Below, one piece after another: positions 11,801 to 22,485 of a stretch of DNA of 64,000 nt. The translations under genes and the position numbers were made by a program. The stretch covers positions 17,392,182 through 17,456,181 of the forward strand of contig NC_088711.1 in assembly GCF_963576615.1 (NCBI RefSeq), written 5' to 3'. Each line of letters begins with the position of its first letter. The stretch's first letter is position 1. The notes beneath the pieces were generated by a model. The model saw only the letters and a list, made by a program, of their open reading frames with translations, was not told the origin of the DNA and ran no database searches. This DNA comes from Watersipora subatra (taxonomy: Eukaryota; Bryozoa; Gymnolaemata; Cheilostomatida; Watersiporidae).

Positions 11801-14800
11801 CTAAAGTGACTATTCTGTCTACAACCTTGTGTGGTAGAACCCCCAGTTGTGTGGATTTAGGTCAGTGAGCGCCACAACACAACCTGTCATTAGTTTTCTA
11901 GTCAACCAATACAAGTACAGCAATCTACTACATTTTAAGCTTGAAAATCTTCACAATAATAAGAGTCTGAAACCATGGTTGGAGGTTGGAAAAAAGATTC
12001 CCTCAAACGGGATTTGAACTTACGACATTCAGCTCAGTATACCAGCACTCCAACAACTGTGTCAATCAACCATCCAATTGAAGTTCAAGATCAGAATACT
12101 TATACATAGAGTTATTGCACCAGATGATCTTTTTCAAAGCATACTAGGCTGCCAGGATACTAGTTTTATATATGTTATATATATATATAACATGTGATAT
12201 ATAACTAGTTATATATAACCTGATGTTGTACATAACTATGTTATATATATAGTTATATATAACATGTTATATATAACATTTTATATTTAACATGTTATAT
12301 ATAACATATTAAATATAACTAGTTATATATAACATGTTATATATAACATAGTTGTATATAACCTGATGTTATATATAACTAGTTATATATAACATCAGGT
12401 GGAAATCAACAAAGCTTTAGAGTCAGCAATACTTGATGTTGTTTTAGAGTGGGCACTTATTGACCATATCCTGATGCAACAGGACATTACTACAAGTGTG
12501 GCAGCAGGTACTAAGAAGACATCCAAACTAACCTGTGATAATAACAGAGCTTCTTCCTTGGCGTATCCTACGAGCAGCCTTGCAGGAGACACGAAGTGCA
12601 AATGAGATATATCGGAGCCAGTGGGCAGAATCTAATTGGCTATAGACGCTGTTGTCTGTGGAGTGAAACTCAGCATCTGAGTCTGAAGTTATGTAAGTAA
12701 AGAAATTTAGTAGAATGCTGGCGGACACAGACATGCTGTTGCTAGGAGAAAAACAAGCGATGTGAAATTTTATTGAGGTCATCAATGGCAAAACAAAGAA
12801 GTTTCTATTCAAAAGTAGCCTGGTCCCACCAAGTCAAGGCAATAGAAATACTTCACACTGAAAGAACATTTCATGTAGTTATATCGAGCAAAATATGACA
12901 AATCCAAGTAACAACTTTGGTTAAAACCGGGAAAATATTTCTATGGAATGGCGAAGACACTTAATGTATTGCTATGCATGTTCTCACCAACAGCACAGAT
13001 GGAAAACATTTTGGCGAATGCAGTCTGAATATCACTGACGGAGCACAAACTTTTGGTAAGGTCGATTTTCAAAGGATCTGCCCCAGTTCGCTTGACAGAT
13101 TCTGATAATCTACAGATGCAGAGTGTGTTAAGTTTATAAATAGATGAGGCATCATAAATAAACTGAGCATGGAAGTCCTGAGTTTTGATGGATCAATGGC
13201 GTAAAATTTCTAGCAATAGGAATGTCTACAACAGGAAGCGTTAGTTCCACACTACAACGCATGATTGATAAATAGAACCATTCTAAAAAAAGAAGCTATG
13301 GTCACAGTAATAGTAGCATGAAAATTTTTGCATGTAAGATGCAAGACCAGCTTTGGCAGCAAGAAAACCATTTACAACTTTGAGGACACAACTCCAACTC
13401 TACACACAATGATGTAAAAATATGCGACGCTTACAGCAATTCAATGATAAAAGTGGCTCAAGAAGCAGGTTCAGAATAAAATGAATAAAATACATTCTTT
13501 TTAAGACTCTCATCAACGCAAGAACTTGAAATGTAAAGAACTATTTGAATTATGACATCGATATCTAGATTTGAGCCTTGAAGGTTGACTTGCAAAACAA
13601 AATTCACATTACAGTTATTTGGTATCAAAGGATTCACTATGTCTTACTCTGCTGCGTTGTAGGTGCCAAATATGTGGAAATGCGATTACAAGCTCTTAGA
13701 AGCTAAAAAACGAACAGTTAATCGCCGTCATCACGAAACTGCCATAGATTAGAATCTCTTTCCAAAACGGCTCAAGTGGGACGTAGTTGTACAATATGGC
13801 TTCTGTTTACACTTTCATGCAACCTCACTTGTCGAAATATTTTCACAAGTATACTTCACGCATTCAATAAAACCATGTCTATTGTTCTTACGCGTCTATT
13901 TCATCATCATTGTAATGCTGTCATTTTGAGCACTGATATCTCAAAACCTACCATAAAAGTTTGTTTAATTTTTTAACCTTAGCTCGAAGGAGTGCATATC
14001 ATCCTCTGATAAACATGACGAGCCTGTTGGTCACCTGTGATAGGAGAAAAATGCTGCAGAAATTATTCGCGCTGTTTGACAGGAAGTATGGGTCACATGA
14101 TTAGATTACGACTAAACGATTAGACCAAGCCCAAACAAAACAGTAAATTAGCGAGCATCTATATTTGGTAAGGGCTCTTCGGTAAAACCCGAATTGTTTG
14201 TCATAAACTAGTGCTATGAGAAGTTTTATATTGAGCCCTTTATTGGCCTTTCAATTCACGAGAGAACATCACGTGTCAAAACAATAACCAAATGGATTGA
14301 CTACGTCAGAGTAATAAACTGATTCTGATCTATGGCGGTTTCATGATGGCAGCGATTAACTGTTCGTTTTTGAGCTTCTAAGAGCTTGTAATCACATTTC
14401 CACATATTTGGCACTTACAACGCAGCAGGGTGAGACATGGTGAATATTTTGATACCAAATAACTGTAATGTAGATTTTGTTTTGTAATGTGAATTTTGTT
14501 GCAAGTCAACCTTTAAGGTTTTTTCAGCCAAACAGGTTCATGCAAGTAAAACCTTAACGAAAGGTGCAATGAAGATTAACATACATGTAGGTGTAATGAG
14601 GATTAACTTGGATGTGATGAGGATTAACTTGGGTGTGATGAGGATTAATTTGGGTGTGATGAGGATTAGCACAAGTGTAATGAGGATTAACTTAGGTGTA
14701 ATGAGGATTAGCATAGATGTAATGAGGATTAACTTAGGTGTGATGAGGATTAGCATAGGTCTAATGAGGATTAACATAAGTCTAATGAATATTAACATAA

Positions 14801-17800
14801 ATCTTATGAAAATTAACATAAGTTTAATGAAGATTAACATAAACGCAATGAGGATTAACATAGCACTAATGAGGATTAACATAGGTGGGATGAAGATTAA
14901 CAAAGTTCTAATGAAGATTAACAAAAAAAGTCTAATGAGGATTAACATAGGGCTAATGAGGATTAACATAGGTCTAATGAGAATTAAAATAGTAGGTCTA
15001 ATGGGGATTAACATAGTAGGTTTAATGAGGACTAACATACATGTAGGTCTAATGAGAATTAACATAGGTCTAATGAGAATTAACATAGGTCTAATGAGAA
15101 TTAAAATAGTAGGTCTAATGGGGATTAACATAGTAGGTTTAATGAGGACTAACATACATGTAGGTCTAATGAGAATTAACATAGGTCTAATGAGAATTAA
15201 CATAGGTCTAATGAGGATTAACATAGGTCTAATGAGGATTAACATAGGTCTAAAGAGGATTAACATAGGTGAAACTGAAGGAATGTTTCAAAAGTTCTAA
15301 CAAAAGAGATATTACTTACTCGATTTCAATAGACGCTGCTTCAGGAGAAAAAGTTGGAGAAGTAAGAAGGGAGTAGCCATTAGTATGAGTGTAAGTCCAC
15401 GCCTACAAACAGTCTAACAGTTTAGTAAGCACAAACATCTCCCATAAGAGAAATCAAGTACGTATGCACTAAACATAAATTTAATGGAAAGCTCTATTTT
15501 GCATCCTAATGCTCATAGAATAAAACTTGGCAAGAGAATGACTACATGTTCTGCAATATTGACGTACAAGAGCCAAGCCAACTCACTGGCAAACGTTTGT
15601 TATCATACTTAGTGGCAGCTTCACGGAGAAGTCGATCGGAGACCACAGCCGGTACTATGAAGGATTCTGGCATCCTGTATAACCAAATGTTAGTATGAGC
15701 ACAAGTATTCCATAGTATTCCAGACTATTAGATTCAAAAGAAATCTCACACACTGAATAAATAAGGTTGCAAAAGACAATCTACCTACTAATATATTAAA
15801 AAGGTTGATAATTAATAAAATAGTGCCATATCGCCTATCAACAAATTAGTAAACAAGTAATAAAGAAAGTATATACTCTGAGACAACTTTAAACTTCCGA
15901 TTGAGTTCTGTGATGCGCCAAATCCTTTCAGTACCGGGTCGAGGAAGCACTTCCTCAAAATCACGACTTGTCAGAAAGTCCCTTGGCTTCCACTTGCTTG
16001 TCATCAACTGCCCATCGACTGACGCTCTACCCTCTCCACAACCATTTGACATAGGCAGTTTTTTTGTATCGTGTACAAAGAGAAGATCATTTTTATCTGG
16101 TGAAGCAAAGTGTAGTATTGTCTGAATCAACTAAAAGATAATTCGAGTAAATGACCAGGACGATAGGTTCACCAGTGTTGTTTAGTAAAATGTTTGACAC
16201 TGATATCTGATAGCAAAACTAATCAAATGTCCACCACTTCCGCGACCACTGCTTGCTATTATAAATTCAATTTTGAAACAATGGACAACCTTCTGGTTCT
16301 TACTTCTCAGTAGATTTTATAGACTATAACATGTACCAGATGCAGCCTGTCAACAAACAATCATTTTACAGTAGTACTTGAAGATTAGCGGTTATTAAAA
16401 CAGGAGTAGGTTGATCAGGAATATATAACAGAGCTAATGCACCTACTGTTCTCGTGTCTTCTGTTTTGGTGGGTTCAAAGTTAAATGTATGAACTCCAAG
16501 ATCCTACAAAAAAAAATGGAAAGCTTAAAATCATGAAAAATGTTCAACAAATGACACCAACAAAAACGGTCATTGTAAACAATTTTAAATACAAGTAATT
16601 GCAGTACTTATATGTATTTAAACCGACATGACTGCTTCATCCTGTAGGGATATATCATAAACTTATTCCATTATAATAACAGCACTGAGGTGAAGCTGCT
16701 GCTGTATCAAACCTTTAAGAACACGCTAAAGTTGCCTTTATGCTGACACTAACTAATTGTTGTAAATATGGTACTATAATATATAGTAAATAAGTACTAA
16801 TGCATTTGTAGCTCCCGGCTGCTCTTGTAGCAGTGCACTGCCCCACCCTATCCCCACCCTATCCCCACCCTATCCCCACCCTATCCCCACACAATCACTA
16901 TGTTTTTATAATGTGGTAATTCCGCAAGTTTGCCATCATCCGCGAAATAGAAATAGCAAAAAACCGTAAGACAAGCGAGTTTTGTTACAAATTTTTAACA
17001 AATGTTTCAAATGATGGAAACAGCACTTGCGAATGATGGAAACAGCACTTGTGAATGATGGAAACAGCACTTGCGAATAATGTGCAAGAAGATTCCACGC
17101 AAGCTGATCCTTTTTGAACATTTTCCACACTTCAGTCGTTCTTATTTCACTTTGAGCTCTGGCCTAGAAATTCTTATCTTCTTTAACAAAGTGCTCGTGT
17201 TAATCCAAAAGAAGCGAATGTCTATTGAAACACTTAGGCTTATCGTACTGTAATTTAACATACGCACAACTCCAAATCTCCATCATCTGCGTCATGGAAA
17301 CAGTGAATAATGCTTGAAAAATTGATCAAGACTTTGACTAGCGTTAGTTTCCTATTTGGCCATCTTTTAGAGCTACTTGTAATAATAACAATCGTCACAA
17401 GTCACCTACTCATGTTCGAGTTGACTGCCAGCATGACCTAGCTAAATAAAAATAAATACCATATTTTTGTAAGTATTTCATGGAAAAGCAACTTTGGAAG
17501 CATCGAAGCATAGTGTAACTAAATTGATTAAAATTCCTGTGACAAGATCAGTGTTTCCCGACATGCTTACATGAGTTAAAAAATCTCACAACCTAGAGTT
17601 TAACCTTCTAGAGTGGAGGGTGCGCAATCAGTAAATATGAGTTGACAATTCAAAGAATTTATACAAGAAACAAACGTGACCAAGCTCTGAGGACTCCTGA
17701 CAAACAAGCTATAAGCAAAGCCAAACTGCTCTCGACAATCAGATAGTAATAGTTTTTCAAAATTCTCATTAGTAGATCAGAATTAGTTGATCAGAATCAG

Positions 17801-19156
17801 TTGAACGAGAAAGACTTTAAGTTACCTTGCAGTAGACTTGCATGCACTTGAGACCGATTTGGTGGACGATTTTACTTCGTTTCAGACGCTTCTTTTTGTC
17901 ATTAGACACTTTATAAATTGCAGAAATCTTACACAAAGGAATGTCATCTGTTCCAATGAAGTTGTGAGTTGCTTCTTCTGGCTACAAATTTAATACTTTC
18001 TTAGTATTTATGATACTTTTTAATATCAATATACATATTAATAAATCCCACCTTGCCATCATGTGGGTGTGGGTGTGCTGTGTGCATGTTAGTCTGTGGA
18101 AATGCATAGTGTTTACACAGACAAACATGCAATTTCATCTAAACTTTACACGCACATGCTCTGTGCCTTTTGCCAGGTAACCAAAAAATATTTGGTGTAA
18201 TATTTTTAATTATTTTAATTAATAATCTAATTAAAAAATAAAAGAAATCCCGGCCATCGGCGAGCTTACTGCAAGTGTTTTTTTATAAACACCATTAAGT
18301 AAAATATAGCATATAGCGAATCAGTGAACTTGAATGGCAGACAAACTTACACTGCTTTCACCGTCTACAGTGACAAAACGAAGTCTAAAATTTGTACAGA
18401 TCAAATTTCCTTTCCTGCCATCAGAATTGGAGCCTTGCAATTGTCGCACATCTTTTAATGTGGCGATTTCAGATTCTCCATGCATTAAATCTGTTTTAGG
18501 CTTTTGTGGAACATTCTAAAACACAAAATGGAATATAAAAAAACTCTATGCTTTGGGTATCACACTAGTTTGATAACACTGTTGTGTTAAAACATTTCTA
18601 TCACAGCATGCATATCGAATTTATCAATTCAAAAGCAAGTATCACGAAATTGTAATAAACAATTTGGGTTACTATGCACATCCAACAAATCCACCTCAAA
18701 ACTATATGGTTGCCACAAAAAGGAAGCTTCTTCTAACTGCTGCAGTCAATTTATTATATTGCTGTTTAAAACCACATATCATGTCCAATGTACAAAATTT
18801 ACAACAATCACAATGTAATCTTTTTAGGATAGCCAAAAAGCAGCATTGGCTCACAAACTACTGACTGCAAAATACCGTTATCTTTCTTGTACATCCCTGT
18901 TAAAACCGTAAGCACGCATGAGGCACTCCGTTTAAATTGTTGAACGTGCTACAACAGCAAAGATTCCACCCAGGTATACTTATCTTACTATACATACAGA
19001 CCTTATTTCGAAGCATTTCAATAACATTTGGCACAACTGTTCAATTTCAAAACGGTATAAGAAGAATGCTATTCTACCATTTCTATAACAGTCAACGGCG
19101 AAAGTTCCTTTTCCGGATTTTACAAAGATATCTCCTACGCTTTTAGCTGACACCAT
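5892..19156 (-). CDS. Myotubularin-related protein (MTMR10/11/12-like pseudophosphatase)
   Basis: Leftward gene. Exons (high to low): 18515-18351, 17981-17826, 16503-16447, 16121-15877, 15674-15587, 15402-15320, 13109-12988, 12682-12533, 10447-10275, 8777-8602 and 6638-6488; phases agree at every join. Candidate first exon: from ATG at 19156 (low certainty). Candidate last exons: 6335-6272 and 6184-5892 (moderate). Landmarks: GRAM-type LICTNFRLRFVTVDG, IPLCKISAIYKVS; phosphatase-fold MPESFIVPAVVSDRLLREAA, WTYTHTNGYSLL, WLRYISFALRVSCKAA, SLVQIMLDPSSRTIKGFQAL, WVAAGHPF, FLDCVHQL, YPSAFEFSE and SVWEWEL. Where active myotubularins carry the Cys-X5-Arg loop, this protein reads ITENGSDLSCMVSSL with no such motif, as in the catalytically dead MTMR10/11/12 group. 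Those members act as partners of active 3-phosphoinositide phosphatases. Introns hold two MITE copies and several minisatellites. The C-terminal 100 residues do not resemble anything I know. Confidence 0.87.
7123..8000. mobile_element. TTAA-flanked MITE, copy 1 (Kolobok-like family)
   Basis: An 878-bp element bounded by AGGTTGACTTGCAAC and its inverse, with about 100 bp of terminal inverted repeat. The target duplication is TTAA on the left and tcaa (one change) on the right. Full relatives lie at 13582-14512 and 36872-37765. Its two halves match the two ends of the 4.8 kb element at 27573-32377. No coding frame. It lies in the intron between the MTMR-like exons at 8602 and 6638. Confidence 0.88.
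8045..8280. repeat. Short tandem repeat of about 48 bp, five copies
   Basis: Five decaying copies of a unit containing 'gactcaatgctggcagacc' and 'catataccacctggcgagg'. They start directly after the right end of MITE copy 1 and lie in an MTMR-like intron. The open frame through it (7944-8474) is a repeat artefact. Confidence 0.7.
9305..10012. repeat. 19-bp minisatellite, about 37 copies
   Basis: Tandem units of 'agaagttagtagtacgagt', shifting to 'agaagtttgtagtacgagt' in the right half. The two halves are therefore separate homogenised blocks. The long reverse-strand frames rich in Tyr, Thr and Leu come from reading the repeat through a 57-bp (3 x 19) super-period. It lies in the intron between the MTMR-like exons at 10275 and 8777. 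Confidence 0.95.
10740..10920 (+). mobile_element. Truncated relative of the pogo-like MITE
   Basis: It matches positions about 690-800 of the element at 667-1530: 'ataacgtaaattcc'-like motifs, 'atgtaaagtttttgct' and 'taatgtaagctgtcaag'. No right terminal repeat is seen downstream, so only the left part remains. It lies in the MTMR-like intron between the exons at 12533 and 10447. The rest of that intron (to about 11980) shows no feature I can support. Confidence 0.55.
11985..12075 (-). repeat. Possible tRNA-derived SINE fragment
   Basis: On the minus strand a B-box-like 'gttcaaatcccg' lies about 45 bp after a weak A-box-like stretch. This spacing is typical of tRNA-related SINEs. There is no cloverleaf and no clear tail, so it is a weak call. 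Confidence 0.28.
12165..12400. repeat. AT-rich palindromic low-complexity block
   Basis: Many copies of the self-complementary word 'gttatatataac' are joined by 'atg', 'tag' or 'ctgat'. The whole block can form cruciforms. It lies about 130 bp from the donor of the MTMR-like exon at 12533. Confidence 0.85.
13582..14512. mobile_element. TTAA-flanked MITE, copy 2 (Kolobok-like family)
   Basis: A 931-bp copy with the AGGTTGACTTGC termini in inverted orientation. Left flank is ttga and right flank ttaa. Internal sequence follows copies 1 and 4. It lies in the MTMR-like intron between the exons at 15320 and 13109, and is followed within 60 bp by the 21-bp array. Confidence 0.88.
14569..15285. repeat. 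21-bp minisatellite, about 34 copies
   Basis: Units close to 'ataggtctaatgaggattaac'. Because 21 is a multiple of three and the unit lacks stops, frames of 242-243 codons are open on both strands. They would give peptides of repeated MRINIGL (+) or RPMLILI (-) and are not genes. Near 15000-15180 a block of several units, including the variant 'catacatgtaggtctaatg', is itself duplicated. The array stops about 35 bp from the splice donor of the MTMR-like exon 15402-15320. Confidence 0.95.
16842..16890. repeat. 11-bp tandem repeat
   Basis: About four copies of 'accctatcccc' in an MTMR-like intron. A second short array of 22-bp units ('aatgatggaaacagcacttg' plus two bases, three copies) lies at 17010-17078. 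The rest of 16510-17820 is intron without other features. Confidence 0.85.
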
Positions 19157-21585
19157 CGATCAATCCGCGAACATATCATACTTCTCACTTGTTTGTTAAT
19201 AACATTATTGACCAATTAGCTAGCCTAATATCAAAAAATAACCAATAACCCGCAAGGCCGGTGTCCTTGACTGTAGTCCTTGACTGTGCTATACTCGAAG
19301 ACCGTAAACCGTAGATTTATTAACGGCGGTACACTTACATGAAATACATGCACAACTGAATTCTGTCCACTTGTTCATGTTGCCATCAGAATATATGCGC
19401 TTGTTTGAACTGACATAAACCATCATTGCTGTGCAAGTGAAGAACTTTGAGAAGCTCTCGTCTTCTACAAAGCATCGCACACGCAGAAGGGTAACGTAAA
19501 GGATGTGATACTTTGAATTTGAATGGTTTTGCAAGCTAACGATACGGTTATTATTGTGCAACGAGTGTATTGTAAATGGGTTGCAGACTTATAGCTTTCG
19601 TATGCAAACAGGTTGCCCAACTATGAATTGTAGTGCATATTGCCTTAGAATTTAACTCAGTGACAGGGTTTAAACTTGTTTACACGTGTCCATATTTTAG
19701 TGATGTTTGTTGTGCTAAAGTCTACTATAAACAAAAACTGCCAAAAGAGAGTCTGTGAAACAACATCTTAAAGTTGTCTTGCTTTTTGGTGAGCAGGTTA
19801 CTGCTTACTTGCTGGCAGGTTTCTAGTAGTAGTGTTTCAGGCAGCAAAGGACTGACAATGCTCTTTTGTATGCCCAACATTAGATTACTTTAACAGTAAA
19901 CAGCTGAAATTTTATGTTTTTGGTATCTGGTGGCTATGATAAAACTTGTCATTGAAAATTTTTTTTGGCTATGATCATATTTTGCAAAAGTCAAACTGTG
20001 ATTGGTTTTTTGAGTGTTTGTAATGGCAAAAGTTTTATAGAGTCACATTCCTAGAGGAGATGTAATTAAATGGATACTGTCAAAGAAAGTTGTTTTTAAA
20101 AGCATGACTCATAAATAAATCAGCATGACTTCAAAACATAAATCATCATAGGATGGAGTATAGTGTGTCTTTGAGAAAAGACAATTTATGAGAAGCATTG
20201 TAGTATGTTATATGCATGGATAATTGCTATTTCCTTAAGAAAATTTGTAGTATATAGTGCAAGCTAGCAAAATGTAATTTATGAACACAGTTAAACAACA
20301 CTTCTTTTGCATCATTTTCATCCATTTATGAGAAAACCAATGCACATGGTACAGTGGTACTGGAGGCAAGTGTTAAACAAAGTGTTAAACAAGAAGGTGT
20401 GTTAAGTGTTAGTTACATACAGCTCTTATGGGTTAACTTATACAAATACAATGCTGAGCATCATTGTGGTCTTATACTCCAATAAATGAAGGCTCTTAGT
20501 ATTAGGTTATTTGAGTTTTCAAGGTCATCACTGCTCTAGGTCCTTTTTCAGCGAGTGTGTTATTGCAAAAGAATGTTTCCTTCTTCATTTGTATAATAGC
20601 CAGGTTTATAACAACACTACCAAAATCCATAAGATTTTTAGAGCAAGTATGGTACACTAGGTGTGAAGCTCAAATAATCTTCAACACTTGCATTACTTTT
20701 GTCCATTTTATATCTCTTTACATACTCGATAGCAATCACCAGTTTTTAATTACCTAAATTAGATTCTGAACTTTTTTAAACATTTTTGGCTGACGAAAAA
20801 ATAGAACAACTATTCTATTCCTTGATGCTTGGTCTTATTTGATACTGTGACTGAGAGACCCTCCCCCCTCCTCCCCCTATACTCCCAGTACTATTGTTAG
20901 GTGTTATTGGTATTCAGTGCTAAAAGTCATCATGTTGTTTGTTGAAGTTACCATTATTGTTATAGAGAGGTTGAAGTTATGATTTTTTGGTTACAAACTT
21001 AACCAGAAAGTTGAAGGTACAATCAAACTATCAACATGCTGGTGTATAGGTTAGACCTACTTTATTATAGCAAAACTTGTTGTCGACGAACGAATCAACA
21101 ACACATTGCAGATTGTGAAGTGAAATTGATGGCAGTTAGTGATAGATACAAAAGTAAGAAACATTTAATTTGGCACTAGCAATATTTTTGTGGTTACAGC
21201 AAGGAAAGCGTTTAATGTGAGCTCATTCCTATGTAATTAAATATTTTTATTGTTGAATTGTTCATACACACCTAAAAATATACATGAGTTGCTGGTTATT
21301 TCATATTTCACTAGGTGTTTTCTATCAGTTAAACAAATTTATGCCAACATATTCATTGTGAGAGGTTGTAACACCGATAGTTAAGTCCCAGCATGTTAGT
21401 AATACATAAAAAGGAATACTCACATAGTATAAGATAAGGACTGTCTTATAGTTTCACAGATATATCAAAGTTCACTGAAAACTTAGGTTTTATTAATTTT
21501 TGATATATTATGTGTAGCAATGTCAAGAAAAATTATGTAGTGTAATACTCGGTTTTATGTAGAATAACGGTATTAAGAAACATCA
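19157..21585. other. Region without a recognisable gene
   Basis: This 2.4 kb AT-rich stretch follows the putative 5' end of the MTMR-like gene. A reverse-strand open frame of 90 codons (19561-19289) has no family motif I recognise and no supporting splice context. No transposon termini were seen. The promoter of the MTMR-like gene would lie at its left edge. Confidence 0.4.
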
Positions 21586-21589
21586 TATT

Positions 21590-22222
21590 CGAACAGTACT
21601 GTAATACTGTAAGTTGCTTCAGGGCTACAACACATCACCATAACCTGCAACAGTGCTGTGGTACTGTAAGTTGCTTCAGGGCTACACCACATGACCATAA
21701 CCTGCAACAGTACTGTGGTACTGTAAGTTGCTTCAGGGCTACAACACATGACCATAACCTGCAACAGTGCTGTGGTACTGTAAGTTGCTTCAGGGCTACA
21801 CCACATGACCATAACCTGCAACAGTGCTGTGGTACTATAAGTTGCTTCAGGGCTACAACACATCACCATAACCTGCAACAGTACTGTGGTACTGTAAGTT
21901 GCTTCAGGGCTACACCACATCACCATAACCTGCAACAGTGCTGTGGTACTGTAAGTTGCTTCAGGGCTACAACACATCACCATAACCTGCAACAGTGCTG
22001 TGGTACTGTAAGTTGCTTCAGGGCTACACCACATGACCATAACCTGCAACAGTACTGTGGTACTGTAAGTTGTTTCAGGGCTACAACACATCACCATAAC
22101 CTGCAACAGTACTGTGGTACTGTAAGTTGCTTCAGGGCTACAACACATCACCATAACCTGCAACAGTGCTGTGGTACTGTAAGTTGCTTCAGGGCTACAA
22201 CACATCACCATAACCTGCAAAG
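21590..22222. repeat. 57-bp minisatellite, eleven copies
   Basis: Eleven highly similar 57-bp units built on 'gtaagttgcttcagggctac', then 'cataacctgcaacagt', then 'ctgtggtact'. Variation is mostly at three sites (aca/cca, atcac/atgac, gtgct/gtact). The unit is 19 codons long, so the reverse strand is open for 234 codons; this is an artefact. Confidence 0.95.
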
Positions 22223-22485
22223 ATAAAGTTCTTCTAAAAAGCATTTCATGCTGCAGCTGCAAGTAAATAGGCATCAAGTAGAATTATGCAATCCAGTAAA
22301 GGATTATTTAAAAAAATACATCCCTTGCATTTTGATAAGGTAGGTTGCATTTGTATAACTGGCGCAGACAATAGTTGATTTGACACATTCTTCTGTTCAT
22401 ACTATTTCTTCAAAAGAGAAGTTTTATTATTCGATGCATTTATTGTAGCCTACAGCGGTGATCATAATTATGGGACCACTTGAAA

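Noticed and set aside
11985..12075. Functional tRNA gene
   Set aside because: Only box-like words are present; no cloverleaf can be drawn.
12735..12812. Longer MTMR-like exon starting at 12735
   Set aside because: Its phase does not match the previous donor at 12988; the acceptor at 12682 does.
14538..15300. Overlapping frames of 242-243 codons on both strands
   Set aside because: They consist only of the 21-bp repeat; composition and two-strand openness show an artefact.
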